Shown one piece after another: positions 20,845 to 31,800 of a stretch of DNA of 64,000 bases. The notes under the pieces were generated by a model. That model did no database searches. It was not told where the DNA came from and saw nothing but the letters and a program-made list of their open reading frames with translations. Both the position numbers and the translations under genes were made by a program. Position 1 is the first letter of the stretch. Every line of letters begins with the position of its first letter. The stretch lies in assembly GCA_900618795.1 (NCBI GenBank), contig UYJD01000004.1, forward strand, positions 1,948,726-2,012,725. The letters are read 5' to 3'. The stretch comes from Cyanodermella asteris. Its lineage: Eukaryota > Ascomycota > Lecanoromycetes > Ostropales > Stictidaceae.

Positions 20845-21368
20845 TTTGAAGCGCCGGTTTTCCAGATCTTTAGCTCGCTCAGAGTATCACGGCTGCTGAT
20901 TGAAGGTACTGAATTCGTTCGACGAGACTGTAAGAGGCATAGATGGCCTCGATACTGTGACGGCCTCTTCCAGCTGGCCCTCTGACGTCATTTAGCTTTG
21001 GAATGTCGCTCGGAGAGGTGGAGCACAGAAACTCAATCCTGCGGGAGGGGCTCCATCCAGGGCCACGCAGCCAGAGCCTCAGGATCTCATGACTACCATG
21101 TTTGTTCTCAGATCTTCGTCGATCGTTGCGGCAGGGCACCTTTGGCCGGGCCTCGCTAGACACGGGCGGGTAGTGCTTTCGTTCCTAGACTCAGAGCGCA
21201 GAACAATGCGTGGCCGTACGTAGACCGAGTCTTTGCTGCCGACAGAAAACATGCGATGCTTACTATGCTCATGGCTCGAGAATGCTTCGGTCGCTCCCGA
21301 GGCCGTGAGAGAGCTAGATAGACACCATGTCGTGCAGTCGTTTTCCCTTTGCACCAAATTGTTCGAGT
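20845..21368. other. intergenic, no gene seen
   Basis: 524 bp between the 3' end of the Zn2Cys6 gene and the start of the glutathione transferase, both on the minus strand. It should contain the transferase promoter. Short frames only. Confidence 0.5.
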
Positions 21369-23053
21369 TCATGGAGTTGGTCCTTTGGTGGTCTGGTTCT
21401 GTCCAGGCAGCTCACCCGTCTGCAACCTGACACCGAACGGACTCTTCTGAATCACAGGCGCTCCAGGGGCCTCTTCGTCAGGCATGAACGGAGAGTTCTG
21501 GCTGTACTGTGGAGTGAGAGGTCCCGATACAGGTCCGACGCCCGAGACTCCTTCCATGGCTGTACTTTTGTCGCCCTGCGGCAGGCTCTGTGGGTTGACG
21601 AAGCCGACGAACGGGCTTCCAGCATCTTCGTCGGCGCTGTCAAACAGCCGCAGAGTCATGATCTGTGCCCAATAATCAACGTCGAGCTCCATGTGTTCTC
21701 TTGCCGGAAACAAGATCGATGCCCAGTCGCCTCCGAGCACGGAGGCAATCCGATAAAACAGCTGTTTCCCGGTGTCACCGACCCACCAGTGCTCTCGCTG
21801 GTCGTCCAACATGACAGCATAGTATGCCAGCACTGCCAAGGCCAGGGGCTCATGATTTTTCAGATCCGCCATGAACGACGGCGCCAGGCGGACCGACCAC
21901 GCTGCAGAAATCCTGACAGACGCGGCATCGCCAGGCTGGCATGCAAAGTAGGCTTTGAGGCCGGCAATGGCGAACATGTATCCGTTCAGCTTGACCTCGG
22001 GATCTGAGCCGTCACCACCACCCATGGCAGCTATCTCCGTCTCTGCTTTTGCAATATCCTCCAAGTTCTCCAAGACCTCCAGGATCGCGGGCGGGATCTC
22101 ACGCGGTTGTGTGAGTTCACGATCCGCAATGGCGGATTTCAGCGGCCCGCGCAGGATCCACGGCATGGCAGCATCACTGATGGCGGCCTTGCCACGCAAG
22201 AGCGAAAAGGTCTCGAGGACGTATCCGAGTACTCCATCGGGCCCGTAGTCACCAGTGACTCGCGGCATTGCCAGTCGGATGATGGCAATGAGCGATGAAA
22301 ATATGAGTGCTGCATTGCAATTCTTTTCGTTGATGTTCTCCAGCTCGGGTCGTGCTAACGTGAGAGCACTGCCGTAGTCGGCCACCGCTCTCTCGTACCA
22401 TTTCAAGCGTGTTGGTGTAGAGGCATCGAGGGACGTGGCGGCCGGATTGGGTGGGATTGTGAGGGGAGGGCTTGCGAGAGGGGCACTGGATGTCGGAGTT
22501 GGAAGTGAGGCGGACGCTGGATCCGGCGATGCGCCCGAGTAGGAGGAATGCGATTGCCCTGGACTGGGGGCATCTCGTTGGTCCGCAACTGCGGGCAAAG
22601 TGGTCGATAAATGGAGTGCTGAAAACGCAAAGATGGTGCGAAGAAGGAATCGGTGCTTCATGGCCAGTTTGACGACCGTGTGCTGCCACAAGCGTCTGAT
22701 TGACGCTTCTTGGCTCAGCGATATACACGCATGAGTGGAATAATGATGCATCAGCTCGAGATCCTGGAGATACTGAGATATGGGCACGGCGTCGTCCGGG
22801 TTTCCTGGCACCCCGCCAGACGAGCTTGCCGGCGAGGGCACGCTGTTCTGCCGTGCATAAGAGCACGATCGACCCTGTCGGGAGCATCTGGTGCATTCAG
22901 GCTTGGTTTCATCGCACTATCGGGGCGACTGAGTACGAAGGACGATGCGTGCAGCCACGCTGCGCGAAGATTGTTTCCACATACCTTGACTCTGGCGGCC
23001 TTGCACTCGGCACAGCCCGTCGTGCTCTTGTGATGATATTTTCGTGTCGGCAT
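21369..23053 (-). CDS. Zn(II)2Cys6 fungal transcription factor
   Basis: Predicted 538-residue regulator in two exons, 23053-22985 and 22916-21369. The 68-nt intron (22917-22984, GTATGT...ATAG, phase 0) falls inside the DNA-binding domain, and splicing it yields a perfect binuclear zinc cluster: C-x2-C-x6-C-x6-C-x2-C-x6-C, starting at TTGCAECK and ending GRSCSYAR (residues about 14-41). Without the intron the first two and last four cysteines lie in different frames, so the join is strongly supported. The rest, with ISQYLQDLELMHHYSTHAC and FAFSALHLS near residues 70-130, resembles the Upc2-like/fungal_trans_2 regulatory group. The target genes are unknown; the neighbouring glutathione transferase is only a positional suggestion. 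Confidence 0.9.
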
Positions 23054-25394
23054 TTCGACCTAGCCTCACCGGCACGATAACATGAGATTCCCTGTGGTTG
23101 CGATGGGTTGCGAGAAATAATCAAGTGCCTCTGCAACACCTTGTCAGTCGTGGACGCCTGGTCTCAGTCTCTTCGAGCGGCCCGTGCCCGTGTCGCGGTC
23201 GTCAGTCGTCAGTCGTCAATCGTACCAATGGCCGTCGGGAGCGTCTAGATGGCGGATGTCTTGAGATGGAGCACGACTGCGTACAGTGATGGCGGCACTC
23301 ATGGCCAAGTTGGATAGTCCCAACGCAAGATAGGCGTGTCTTCAGAATGACTCGTGTCCAAGACTCGGATCCATACTGCTGGTCCGGCATTGACTGGACG
23401 TAGCTGGGCGACCGCAGCACCGATCCAGGGACTGCTCAACAAACTCGGAGCCATGAGGCACACGATGCGCTTCAATAATAACGATGAGCATGCTCGCGGG
23501 GACAGAGTTTCCCTGCTGCAACTGGCACGCCCAGCACGCTTGCTCGGGAATTCTTCGAGAAGCGTTCCATCGTGGCTTGAACCCTTCGCCAGCGCGCCGC
23601 TCGGTGGGAAGGATTCATCATCACAAGCGTGTCCCAAACACTACACCAGGTACCAAACGCGGCCGCAAGCTTTTCCGCATTCGCAAAATGCCAGGGTGGT
23701 GGGTGGAGTGCTGGTACGGCATTCCGCATAGGGCAACGACGGGCTGTCGACGACCCAGCGTGCACGTTGGCCAGTGCATCCTCGTCCCAGCAGAGATGGA
23801 TCTGGTTCAGCACTTCCGGCCCAGCGTCTGGAGCAGTTTTAGGCTGAATGAACGCTAGTGGCGCTGATCCGGTCACAACGGATCGCTTAGCGTGAAGGTT
23901 GCTGTGCTGCGGAGACGTTGCTTGATCTTGCGTGAGTGGCTGATCTCGACCACTCGATAACGACCCCCAGCATCTGAAGACTAGTCGAGAAGACGAGGCG
24001 TTTGTTGACAGAAAAGCCACCATCCAAATGTCCAAAGTTTCACGCGGCGAAGGATCCTCCGCCCCTCCATAGCCCGACGCCGTTGGAAGCCATCTTCAGC
24101 CGTTCAGCCTCGAGCTGCCCACAGAACTTTGAGCGGCCAGCAAGCGGAGATGTGAGCTTACCGTGCTTCGTGCTCCATCACCCTGTGACAATCTGAGCAT
24201 CTTGCCTGCTTTCACAAGCATCGAAAGCGCTGATCCGTCGGCATATGTTCATCGCCACGGCCCGAGTATCTTCACCTTGCCGTGGCATATGTACAAGCCA
24301 CGGCCCTCGGACCAGTTGCAGCCACGTGTAAACCAGCTTCCGCCTGTCCGCAGTTGCGACCTCCAGGCTTTCCTGGATTCTATATCACGATTCTACAGAA
24401 ACCTCAGTATCACGTGCGCTGATGAACAGCACTGCGGCGAAGCAACAACGTTGGTTGATTGGCTAGATCGGGGTGGCATAACCGATGTGACTGTGCCGCC
24501 TTCTGTGTGGAAACTCGGCCTCGATAACGCCGATGGCACCGTTCCCTGTTATTATAGGCAAGACTGGGCTTTACGCTTCTATTCCCCAATGACAGCTATA
24601 GAGACGATCTCGGAACTGACTACTTAACGGTGAGCTGAGGCTGAAAGTCGTGTCTAAACCGTTTGTCGTTGGCGTACCGTGGACTGTTGGAGCTGCCGGC
24701 GTTGCATCGACCACTCTCCAGCACGCCCGACTGCGAGGAAGCCTCGTGGACCATGCTGATATGTTGCAGACCTGAAGTTTGATTGGCTCGGCTTGTATTA
24801 TAGATACTGCTAGGGTCATAGCCGCAGCGGTAAGTTTTTGGTTGTACAGCTTTGTGCTGCTTTTCCCCTTCTTCACCATGCCTGCCGTCATCCGCTATTT
24901 CGTTTCTTGATTGTTGTCTGCTTAGCTTGCAAAGAGGCCAGTCCTCGATGTTTTGAATTTCGCATCCCAGTCTTTCCCTTGATCGAGCGTTCAAAATCTT
25001 TGCCCGTTTTCGCACGTTAATTTACATATCAACGAATCGAAATAATGGCAACATCAATCACACTGACTCACGAGGTGCGGCAATGACAATCGTGTTTGGC
25101 AGATTCCAATATTTCTTGGTGATAACGCCATCGATGCTGAATATCACCCCGAGCCTTGCCGCAACTTGTCATGACCTCCAGGGCACCGTGCCGACAACAG
25201 AACGGCGATAATATTTCAATGTCCGACGAACAGGACTTCGCAGCACTCAATGTGCTGCTACGCTTCAGGCACGGTCGGAGCGTTCGGTGCCGACAAATGC
25301 GTTTAAGCTGGCCCATCGGATGGCGACTGGCTCTGCCAGAATGAAGACACTACACTCTGGAGAGTGTTCATACTCGGACAAGAGGTGGACAAGT
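23054..25394. other. gene-poor region, no gene recognised
   Basis: 2.3 kb with many short frames on both strands. The longest are 187 codons at 23472-24035 (minus) and 154 codons at 24163-24627 (plus, ending SELTT). Neither has a domain motif, signal peptide, or splice pattern I recognise. A triple 7-bp repeat lies at 23198-23218. The first few hundred bases should act as the promoter of the Zn2Cys6 gene. Confidence 0.5.
23198..23218. repeat. triplicated GTCGTCA heptamer
   Basis: Three exact head-to-tail copies of GTCGTCA lie about 145 bp upstream of the Zn2Cys6 gene's ATG. The position allows a regulatory role (inference), but a chance minisatellite is equally possible. Confidence 0.7.
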
Positions 25395-26147
25395 TCAGGC
25401 TGTTTGCATGTCTGCGCAGGTATTGATCCCGATAAGCGAGATGATCTGATGGATTCTTCGGCCCAGAACCTAGTCCCGTGAGGAAGCGCGTTTATGACAG
25501 AGCTGCACGCAGATGGGAACAAGACCAGATGTACAAGTGGAATGGGCCAGTCAGCAAATGCTCCGATGGCTTCTACTGCTGCGGATCCCCAATGGATGGA
25601 CATGGATCTGGCGACGACTGTTTTGCTCAATGCAGTTTGGATCGCAAACGGAGCAGTTCCTGGGACAACCTGGCAATACGCCCACAACGCCCGCTTCTTC
25701 CAACCATTCAGACTCACCTACGAGCTCCTCCTCTTCGCCCCGAGCACTTCCGCGGCGACCAGTACCGGGCCCAACCTGGACGTCGATGCCGTCGCACGTG
25801 CAGTCAGCGGGTCTCTCGCCGCACTCATCATTGTTTGGTATCGGCCAGTACTTCTTGAGCAAACGATTGCTTGAACGTAAAGAACAGAGGAGAGTGAGTA
25901 TTATAGCGGAAGGCGGCAAAAACCCGGCCGAACTGGCATATGACCGACAAGCATATCAGGCTGAATCGGATTCCAAGAGCTTTGGCCATACTGGTAAGTC
26001 GAGCAGCATGTTATTGAATTTTATCCCCCCCCCCCCGGTTCAGGTCATGGAACATATTTGCAGCCTACTGCTAGCCCTTCTATGAATGGAAGTACAAGGC
26101 GGGCTGACAGAAGTCCTGACGGAGTACTTCATCACCTATCTGCCTAA
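25395..26147 (+). pseudogene. decayed fungal cell-surface membrane-protein gene
   Basis: Protein-like pieces in three frames run in the order expected for a common fungal surface-protein type: Cys-rich ectodomain, Ser/Thr/Pro stalk, membrane span, cytosolic tail. Seen in order: CAGIDPDKRDD...SSAQN (25.4 kb); VSKCSDGFYCCGSP and a later DDCFAQC (25.55-25.63 kb); TPTTPASSNHSDSPTSSSSS (25.68-25.74 kb); NLDVDAVARAVSGSLAALII (25.77-25.83 kb); FLSKRLLERKEQRRVSIIAE (25.85-25.91 kb). A normal-looking intron, 25994-26043 (GTAAGT...TTCAG), joins the tail to a last exon ending HHLSA and a stop at 26147. The frame changes at least three times between about 25.62 and 25.84 kb where no intron fits, so I call it broken; assembly errors could mimic this. 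The start is not identifiable. I rate the gene type as likely and the decay as probable. Confidence 0.45.
26025..26036. repeat. C12 homopolymer
   Basis: Twelve consecutive C bases lie inside the putative last intron of the decayed membrane-protein gene. It is a common site of sequencing error. Confidence 0.85.
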
Positions 26148-27339
26148 GTAAGTCTATCAGCACTATCAAAGGTACCGGGAAGGCTACCGACACAAGTAGC
26201 TAGATAGGTAGCTCTAATTACACCCACTCATGTATCTATAGGAGGACGTACGGAGGTAGCGTTGAATTGAGTTCTAAAACTGCGTGCGCAACGACTTCTG
26301 TCGGCTCGCTTTGAGTATCATGCAGACGCCTGTCTCCATGCTCGGACCCGCACCTGTGCAGGCCTGGGGTACACCGGCCGGTGCGGAGCTGGGAAGCTTG
26401 CAATTGGGTCTCCACTTGAGGTGATGTTCTGCCTGCTGTGTAAATAGACCAACAATGCACTTTCAAATGGTGCATAATCTTCCCAATACTATCTGCCAAG
26501 ATACATATGGGCTATCTATCTCGCCCCGGCGAAAAGCGTATTCATGACTCAAGCTCTCGCGGGCTTCGAAAGCATCGTGTCATGAGCTTCAGACCACAGA
26601 ACCCGAGCCATCTGGCCAACCAGTAGTCCGTACCAGGGGACAAGGATCACTGCTGCTGGTCTGAGCACATTTACTCCGACATGATTGGTCCCATCTTTGT
26701 TCGGTGCTATCCCAGCTCATGACGTGCTCTTGGAGCGTGGGCAGAAAGCCGCAACAGTATATATTCACGCGTCGTCCCTGTCCAGTTTTCTGTCATTTTG
26801 ATACAACCTCGACTCATACTGCCGTGTTGTTGTGATTTCTTTTCGACCACGCGTCATGTCTCACAACAGCTCGGACTTTGTGACCAGCGGGGAGCCGCAT
26901 CTTCCCCCACAATTCCTTGAACATGGGAAATCGTCAGGATGGCATTTTGCGCCGCAGCGAGCCACTTGTCGTCCCACGACTACACGAGTCATGCTGACGG
27001 CAACCCCGCAGTCTCCAGTAATACGTCAAACCCTGCCGATTCGAGGCCTGTCTGAAGGACCTTAACTGTCGTTCATTCGGCCGCGCCGCTGTATCACAAG
27101 CTAAGAAAGTCTCGGACTTGCTGAATCGATTGCCCCTCAATGCATCCTGCTGCGCTCTACGGCGTGGTCTTCCTTACTTTTTGCCCCACGTTACCCTCAT
27201 CAGCTCCTCATTGGCGATAGGGGAGGTGAAGAGCTCGGTAGGTTTGCCAAAGGCGGGCAATAGGTCGTCGAGACCGTCATACTGGTCATTGGCAGCTGCT
27301 CTACAAGGCTGCCGTCCATCCATCGGTCTATACAATTCG
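26148..27339. other. intergenic, no firm gene
   Basis: 1.2 kb upstream of the alcohol dehydrogenase. A TATA-like TATATATT lies near 26757, about 100 bp ahead of an ATG at 26856 that opens a 69-codon frame (MSHNSSDFVTSGEPHLPPQF...). I recognise no family and the frame may be fortuitous or the first exon of an unseen gene. Nothing else stands out. Confidence 0.4.
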
Positions 27340-27518
27340 TTTCTCGGTCTCTTTTCCTCTTTCTCCCTTTCTTCATACTACATACCTGAACTGATTTCGA
27401 AACAACGCTTTCATTCTCCCCTCAGTCACCCCCCAACTCACTTACCGAATATCTCCGTCTGTGTATTCATCCTCTCATCCTTCTCTATCTTTCTCCCTCT
27501 CAACTCCAAACCGCAACC
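27340..27518 (+). promoter_or_regulatory. pyrimidine-rich core promoter/leader of the ADH gene
   Basis: A strongly CT-rich block (27340-27376, TCTCGGTCTCTTTTCCTCTT and following) and a second one directly before the ATG (about 27467-27515) precede the dehydrogenase. CT-rich leaders are a known mark of highly expressed filamentous-fungal genes. The transcription start is inferred, not shown. Confidence 0.5.
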
Positions 27519-28610
27519 ATGACGACCCCCGAAATCCCCAAACAGCACAAAGCCTGCATCTACGACAACCCGGGCACAAACTCGGTCAAGATAATCCAAG
27601 TCGACACGCCCCGCCCCGGCCCCGGCCAAGTCCTCGTAAACCTGACCCACTCGGGCGTCTGCCACAGCGACTTTGGCGTCATGACCAACTCGTGGCGCAG
27701 CCTCCCCTTCCCCACGCAACCGGGCCAGGTCGGCGGCCACGAGGGCGTCGGCCACGTCGTCGCCCTCGGCCCCGGAGCCGAACGCTTCCAACTCTCCATC
27801 GGCGACCGCGTCGGCATCAAATGGATCTCGGAAATCTGCAACAACTGCGCCCCGTGCAGGGAGGGCATGGACGGGGTGTGTTTCAATCAAAAGGTCAGCG
27901 GCTACTATACGCCGGGCACGTACCAGCAGTACGTGTTGGGCCCCGCGGATTACGTGACGCCGATCCCCGAGGGGTTGAGCAGCGCCGATGCGGCGCCGAT
28001 GTTGTGTGCCGGCGTGACCACCTACGCGGCGTTGCGGAGGAGCAACGCGCGCGCCGGGCAGTGGGTCGTCATCTCCGGTGCGGGCGGCGGCTTGGGCCAC
28101 ATTGCGAGCCAGCTGGCGAAGAACGGCTTCGGCTTCCGCGTCATCGGGGTGGATGCGGGAGAAAAGCGGGATCTGGCCATGAAGAGCGGGTGCGAGCATT
28201 TTCTCAACATCTTCGATTACACCAAGGACGAGGAGATTGCGGAGGCGGTCAAGGGGTTGACGGGCGGGATTGGCGCGAAGGCGGTGATTGTGTGTACGGC
28301 GAACAATCGCGCGTATGCGCAGGGTATGCTGATGTTGGGGTATGGTGGACACCTGGTCTGCGTGGGGATGCCGGAGGGTGATAGCGTGCCGATTGCCAAC
28401 AGCCATCCGCAGGCGATGGTGGGCAAGTTGTTGACGATTACGAGTACGGCTGTGGGGAATAGGCAGGAGGCTATGGAGTGCTTGGAGTGGGCTGCTAGAG
28501 GTGTAGTGCATACCAGCTACGTGACTAGAAAGATGGAGGATCTTCAGGACATCTTCAGTGACATGGAACAGGGCAAGCTTCAGGGTCGTGTGGTCTTGGA
28601 ATTGTCGTGA
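27519..28610 (+). CDS. zinc-dependent alcohol dehydrogenase (Adh1-type)
   Basis: A 363-residue medium-chain dehydrogenase interconverting primary alcohols and aldehydes with NAD(H). Seen: catalytic-zinc ligands C48 (HSGVCHSD), H74-E75 (GGHEGVGH) and C163 (MLCAGVTTY); structural-zinc cysteines C107, C110, C113 and C121; a Rossmann GxGxxG-type loop GAGGGLGH at 187-194, followed by a beta-strand ending GVDAGEKR (Asp after the strand fits NAD preference). Length matches the fungal Adh1 family (about 350). Single exon. A 404-codon antisense frame overlaps it completely but is a shadow of its GC-rich third positions. Expression is probably high, given the CT-rich leader. The specific substrate cannot be read from the sequence. 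Confidence 0.95.
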   Translation: MTTPEIPKQHKACIYDNPGTNSVKIIQVDTPRPGPGQVLVNLTHSGVCHSDFGVMTNSWRSLPFPTQPGQVGGHEGVGHVVALGPGAERFQLSIGDRVGIKWISEICNNCAPCREGMDGVCFNQKVSGYYTPGTYQQYVLGPADYVTPIPEGLSSADAAPMLCAGVTTYAALRRSNARAGQWVVISGAGGGLGHIASQLAKNGFGFRVIGVDAGEKRDLAMKSGCEHFLNIFDYTKDEEIAEAVKGLTGGIGAKAVIVCTANNRAYAQGMLMLGYGGHLVCVGMPEGDSVPIANSHPQAMVGKLLTITSTAVGNRQEAMECLEWAARGVVHTSYVTRKMEDLQDIFSDMEQGKLQGRVVLELS

Positions 28611-28868
28611 TGACTTGGGGGTTGATTGTACTTCTACGACTTGAGATAGCAAGCTGTGAACAGTATTTGGATTGATTGAAGTTGGAACAAGAGATTCACA
28701 GTCCCAATTTCGTTGACCATTAAGCTGAAGTTCAGCGAATCGAGTTCCTCAAATTCATGTACTTCGCGGACATGACAAGCAACTTCAGCAACAAACGCTG
28801 GTCGGGGGTATCTCAATCATTACCGTGTCCTGCAACGCCGACAACACATGACCTTCGTGAAAACAAAC

Positions 28869-31800
28869 TCAGACACTCGATGAGCCCGACTGCTCCATCG
28901 CCTCCTGCCGTCTATCCTCAGCAGCTTGTCCCGCCATATAAGCCGTTACAGCACGCCCCGCTGTGTCATCGTTAATCGCCGTCTGGGTCGCCGGTCGATA
29001 TTTGAACAGACACGGCCAGAGATCCTCCTTCGCCACCTGTTCGCCCTCGCGACCCTTAGCCAGCAAGTCCGCCACAGGTGCTTCGATCTGTAACGAGTTT
29101 GCTGCGTCTATGTCGTCTTCGAGACTGCTCGAGTCGGCCGTTTTGGCAGATGAAGTTTGCATGGACCTTCGTTTATCCTTCTTTGTCTGTCGTGGCGATG
29201 ACTGCATGTGAGCAAGTCGCCGGTCGACCGAAATATCGTAAATTGCCTTCTCCACCGTATTTTCGACCAGGTACTGCCAGATTGTCGTGACGTGGTGCTG
29301 TCCGATGCGATGCACACGAGCGATAGCCTGCAGCTCCAACGCCGTATTGAGTAGTGGCTCGCAAAGGAAAACGTGCGTCGCATTGATCAGGTTCAACCCG
29401 GCTGCTTGCGCCCTGGCATGCAGGAAAAGCACCTCGACCTTTCGCTCTGTCTTAAAGAGACGGACAGCCTCGGCTGATTTTGTCGTTGTCGTATTCAAAG
29501 ATGCCCATCCGATCTTGAATCTATCGAATGCATCCTGCAGAACGGTGAAGAACTCTGAAAACTGACTAAAGATCACAGACTTCGCTCCGGGCTCTTTCTC
29601 ACGCAGCCAGATGATATGTCTTGCCAACATGTCAATCTTGGTTCCATAAGATTTTGGCAAATCGATGCTCTTGATCTCATCGAGCGATCTTGCATCTATT
29701 CCAACATAGATTCCTGACTCGCCAAGCTCTTCCTGGGTACCGGTGATCGCGTCGGCGCTGGGACTTCTTGTTTGGACATCTTCCTGAACGGACAGCTGCA
29801 ATGGTTTGTATGTTATAGAATGGAGGTCACCTTTGCTCAAGGGCTGCTTGCATTGAGGGCAAGCGCGATGAGAACTCCACCAGAACTGTATGCAATCCTT
29901 ACAGTACCTGTGCCCGCAGGAAGTCAGTATTCCATTCTCGTACGAATCTGTGCAGATAGGACAAATTCGCTCCTCTGAATCCGCATTAGGATTGGATTTC
30001 AGGTGCTGGAGGAAATTCCCACGGCTTCGGAGGCGAGAGATTCTGGAAGAAATCTTCACCTCTGCCTGCCACATGTTTCGGAGACGTATATCGCGCTGTG
30101 ACTCCGTCAGTTCGGGTTGAAAAGGTGCTACCGCATCCGAGATCATCTGCAGCTGTCGGTAGTATTCAACGCGGGCGTTGACTGCGTCAGAGAACATTTC
30201 CAGTTCTTTCTCAAGCGCAGCAATAGTCTCAACCTCGGCAGCGTATTGGGGCCTGATTTTGCGCAAAATCAAATCAATGCCTGCCACTTCCGCGCTCCTC
30301 CCAGCCCGTCCGTCGAGCATGTCATAAAGCTGTCTCAGTTGCAGCATGGACCTGGAGAGCACGATCTCGAGTTCCTGATCAAGCCCTGTCTCTGGCGGGC
30401 GGATTTTGTTGACCCGAGACAGCAGTTCTTTCATCAGTTGAGGTGTGTGACCTTCCCCACCAAGAGCCCGTTTGTACAATTGAGCGGCTTCGCGCCTGAC
30501 GTTCATGTTGCGTTGCCCCGTGATAAGTTGCGCACGGTCGGCAACGAGGAGGCGCAGAGCCTCCATGTATGCGTGGATGTTGTCTTCCGCCTGGGTGCTC
30601 TGCTCATATTCCTCACCGGTGAGCTCGGTGTCTTCTTGGTCAACCAATGGCGCCATGATGGCCTTGCAAAGATTCTCTCTCAGCTCATCCAGAAGCTCGG
30701 CTTCTTGATTGAGCGTGTCCGCTATGTCTTCGATAGCCTGTGTATGCTTCACCACTTCGATTCCACCAACGTGAGGAAGTTCTTTCAGACCCTTGAGCTT
30801 GACCAGGCCATCCAGTTTGATCTTCGACCGAACCTTTTCGAGCACGGTGCGAACATGTTCCGAGGGCGAAGAAAGCAGCTCGCGTCGGAGTACTTTGGCG
30901 TCTTCATAGCTTTTGGTTTCCTTCTCCTCCAGTTCCTTGAACCGATCATAACCAGGCTCTGTAAGGCTTTCGTCGGGTTTTAATTGGTAGTAGGCATTTG
31001 CAACGAAAAAGATTGCTGAGTGTTGCAGTTCAAGCACAACACGAAGTCTGTTCCGTAGACTCGATATTCGTGTATTTGTTTCGTCGCCGTCATTCTCGTC
31101 AGTATTGCCCGCAGAATCTGCTGACTTGCTTCCTATCAGTTCAGCGCTCAAGGCTCTCCGGTCACTCGCCACCATGGGTTTGACTTCATCCAGAACCATT
31201 AGCCACAGGGCGAGTGAGTCCGTGGGCTGCTTCGCTTGTTCTAGGATTTGGCCCCGTAAGAGCATGGACTGCAAGCGTGACCGCTCCTCGGTTCTCAAGT
31301 TGCCGTCATTCGAATCGAGCATCACCGCGAGGACCTCCTCAACAGTGCGTAGAGGCGCCTCCCGTCCGCTTCGCCCCAGCTTAGAACGCGCACCGACCTC
31401 CGGATGCAGACAAATCTTGCGAAGTCGTACCAGCCATTCGCGCATCGAGGATACCACTTTTGGATCATTTGGATCCCAGCTTGCTTCAGCAGGGCTGCCG
31501 TCCAGATTGACTCCGCACTCGTTTGCCATTGTCTCGAACAAATCATTATAATTTGACTCTTCAATGACCGTAAACGGCACGCTCAGGACGACACGCTTCT
31601 GCGCAGGGAGTTGTAGCTCAGCCTTGACAAGATCCTTGGTATGCCGCAGAGCAACTCGGCTTATCAAGTCCTCGAAGATGAAGCTGAAGTTGTTGATCAT
31701 GCTATCGAACAAGGCAGCCGAAAACGCGTACGGCTCGAGACCTAGAAACAGGAACAGCCCGAACAGATCTTTGGGATCTCTTTTCAATGGTGTTCCCGTC

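Noticed and set aside
27438-28652. 404-codon minus-strand frame opposite the alcohol dehydrogenase
   Set aside because: It mirrors the GC-rich third positions of a gene with every expected ADH motif; its own protein is Arg/His/Pro-rich without a domain.
30117-30983. 288-codon plus-strand frame inside the SNF2-RING gene
   Set aside because: Antisense to an uninterrupted helicase gene; no recognisable protein.
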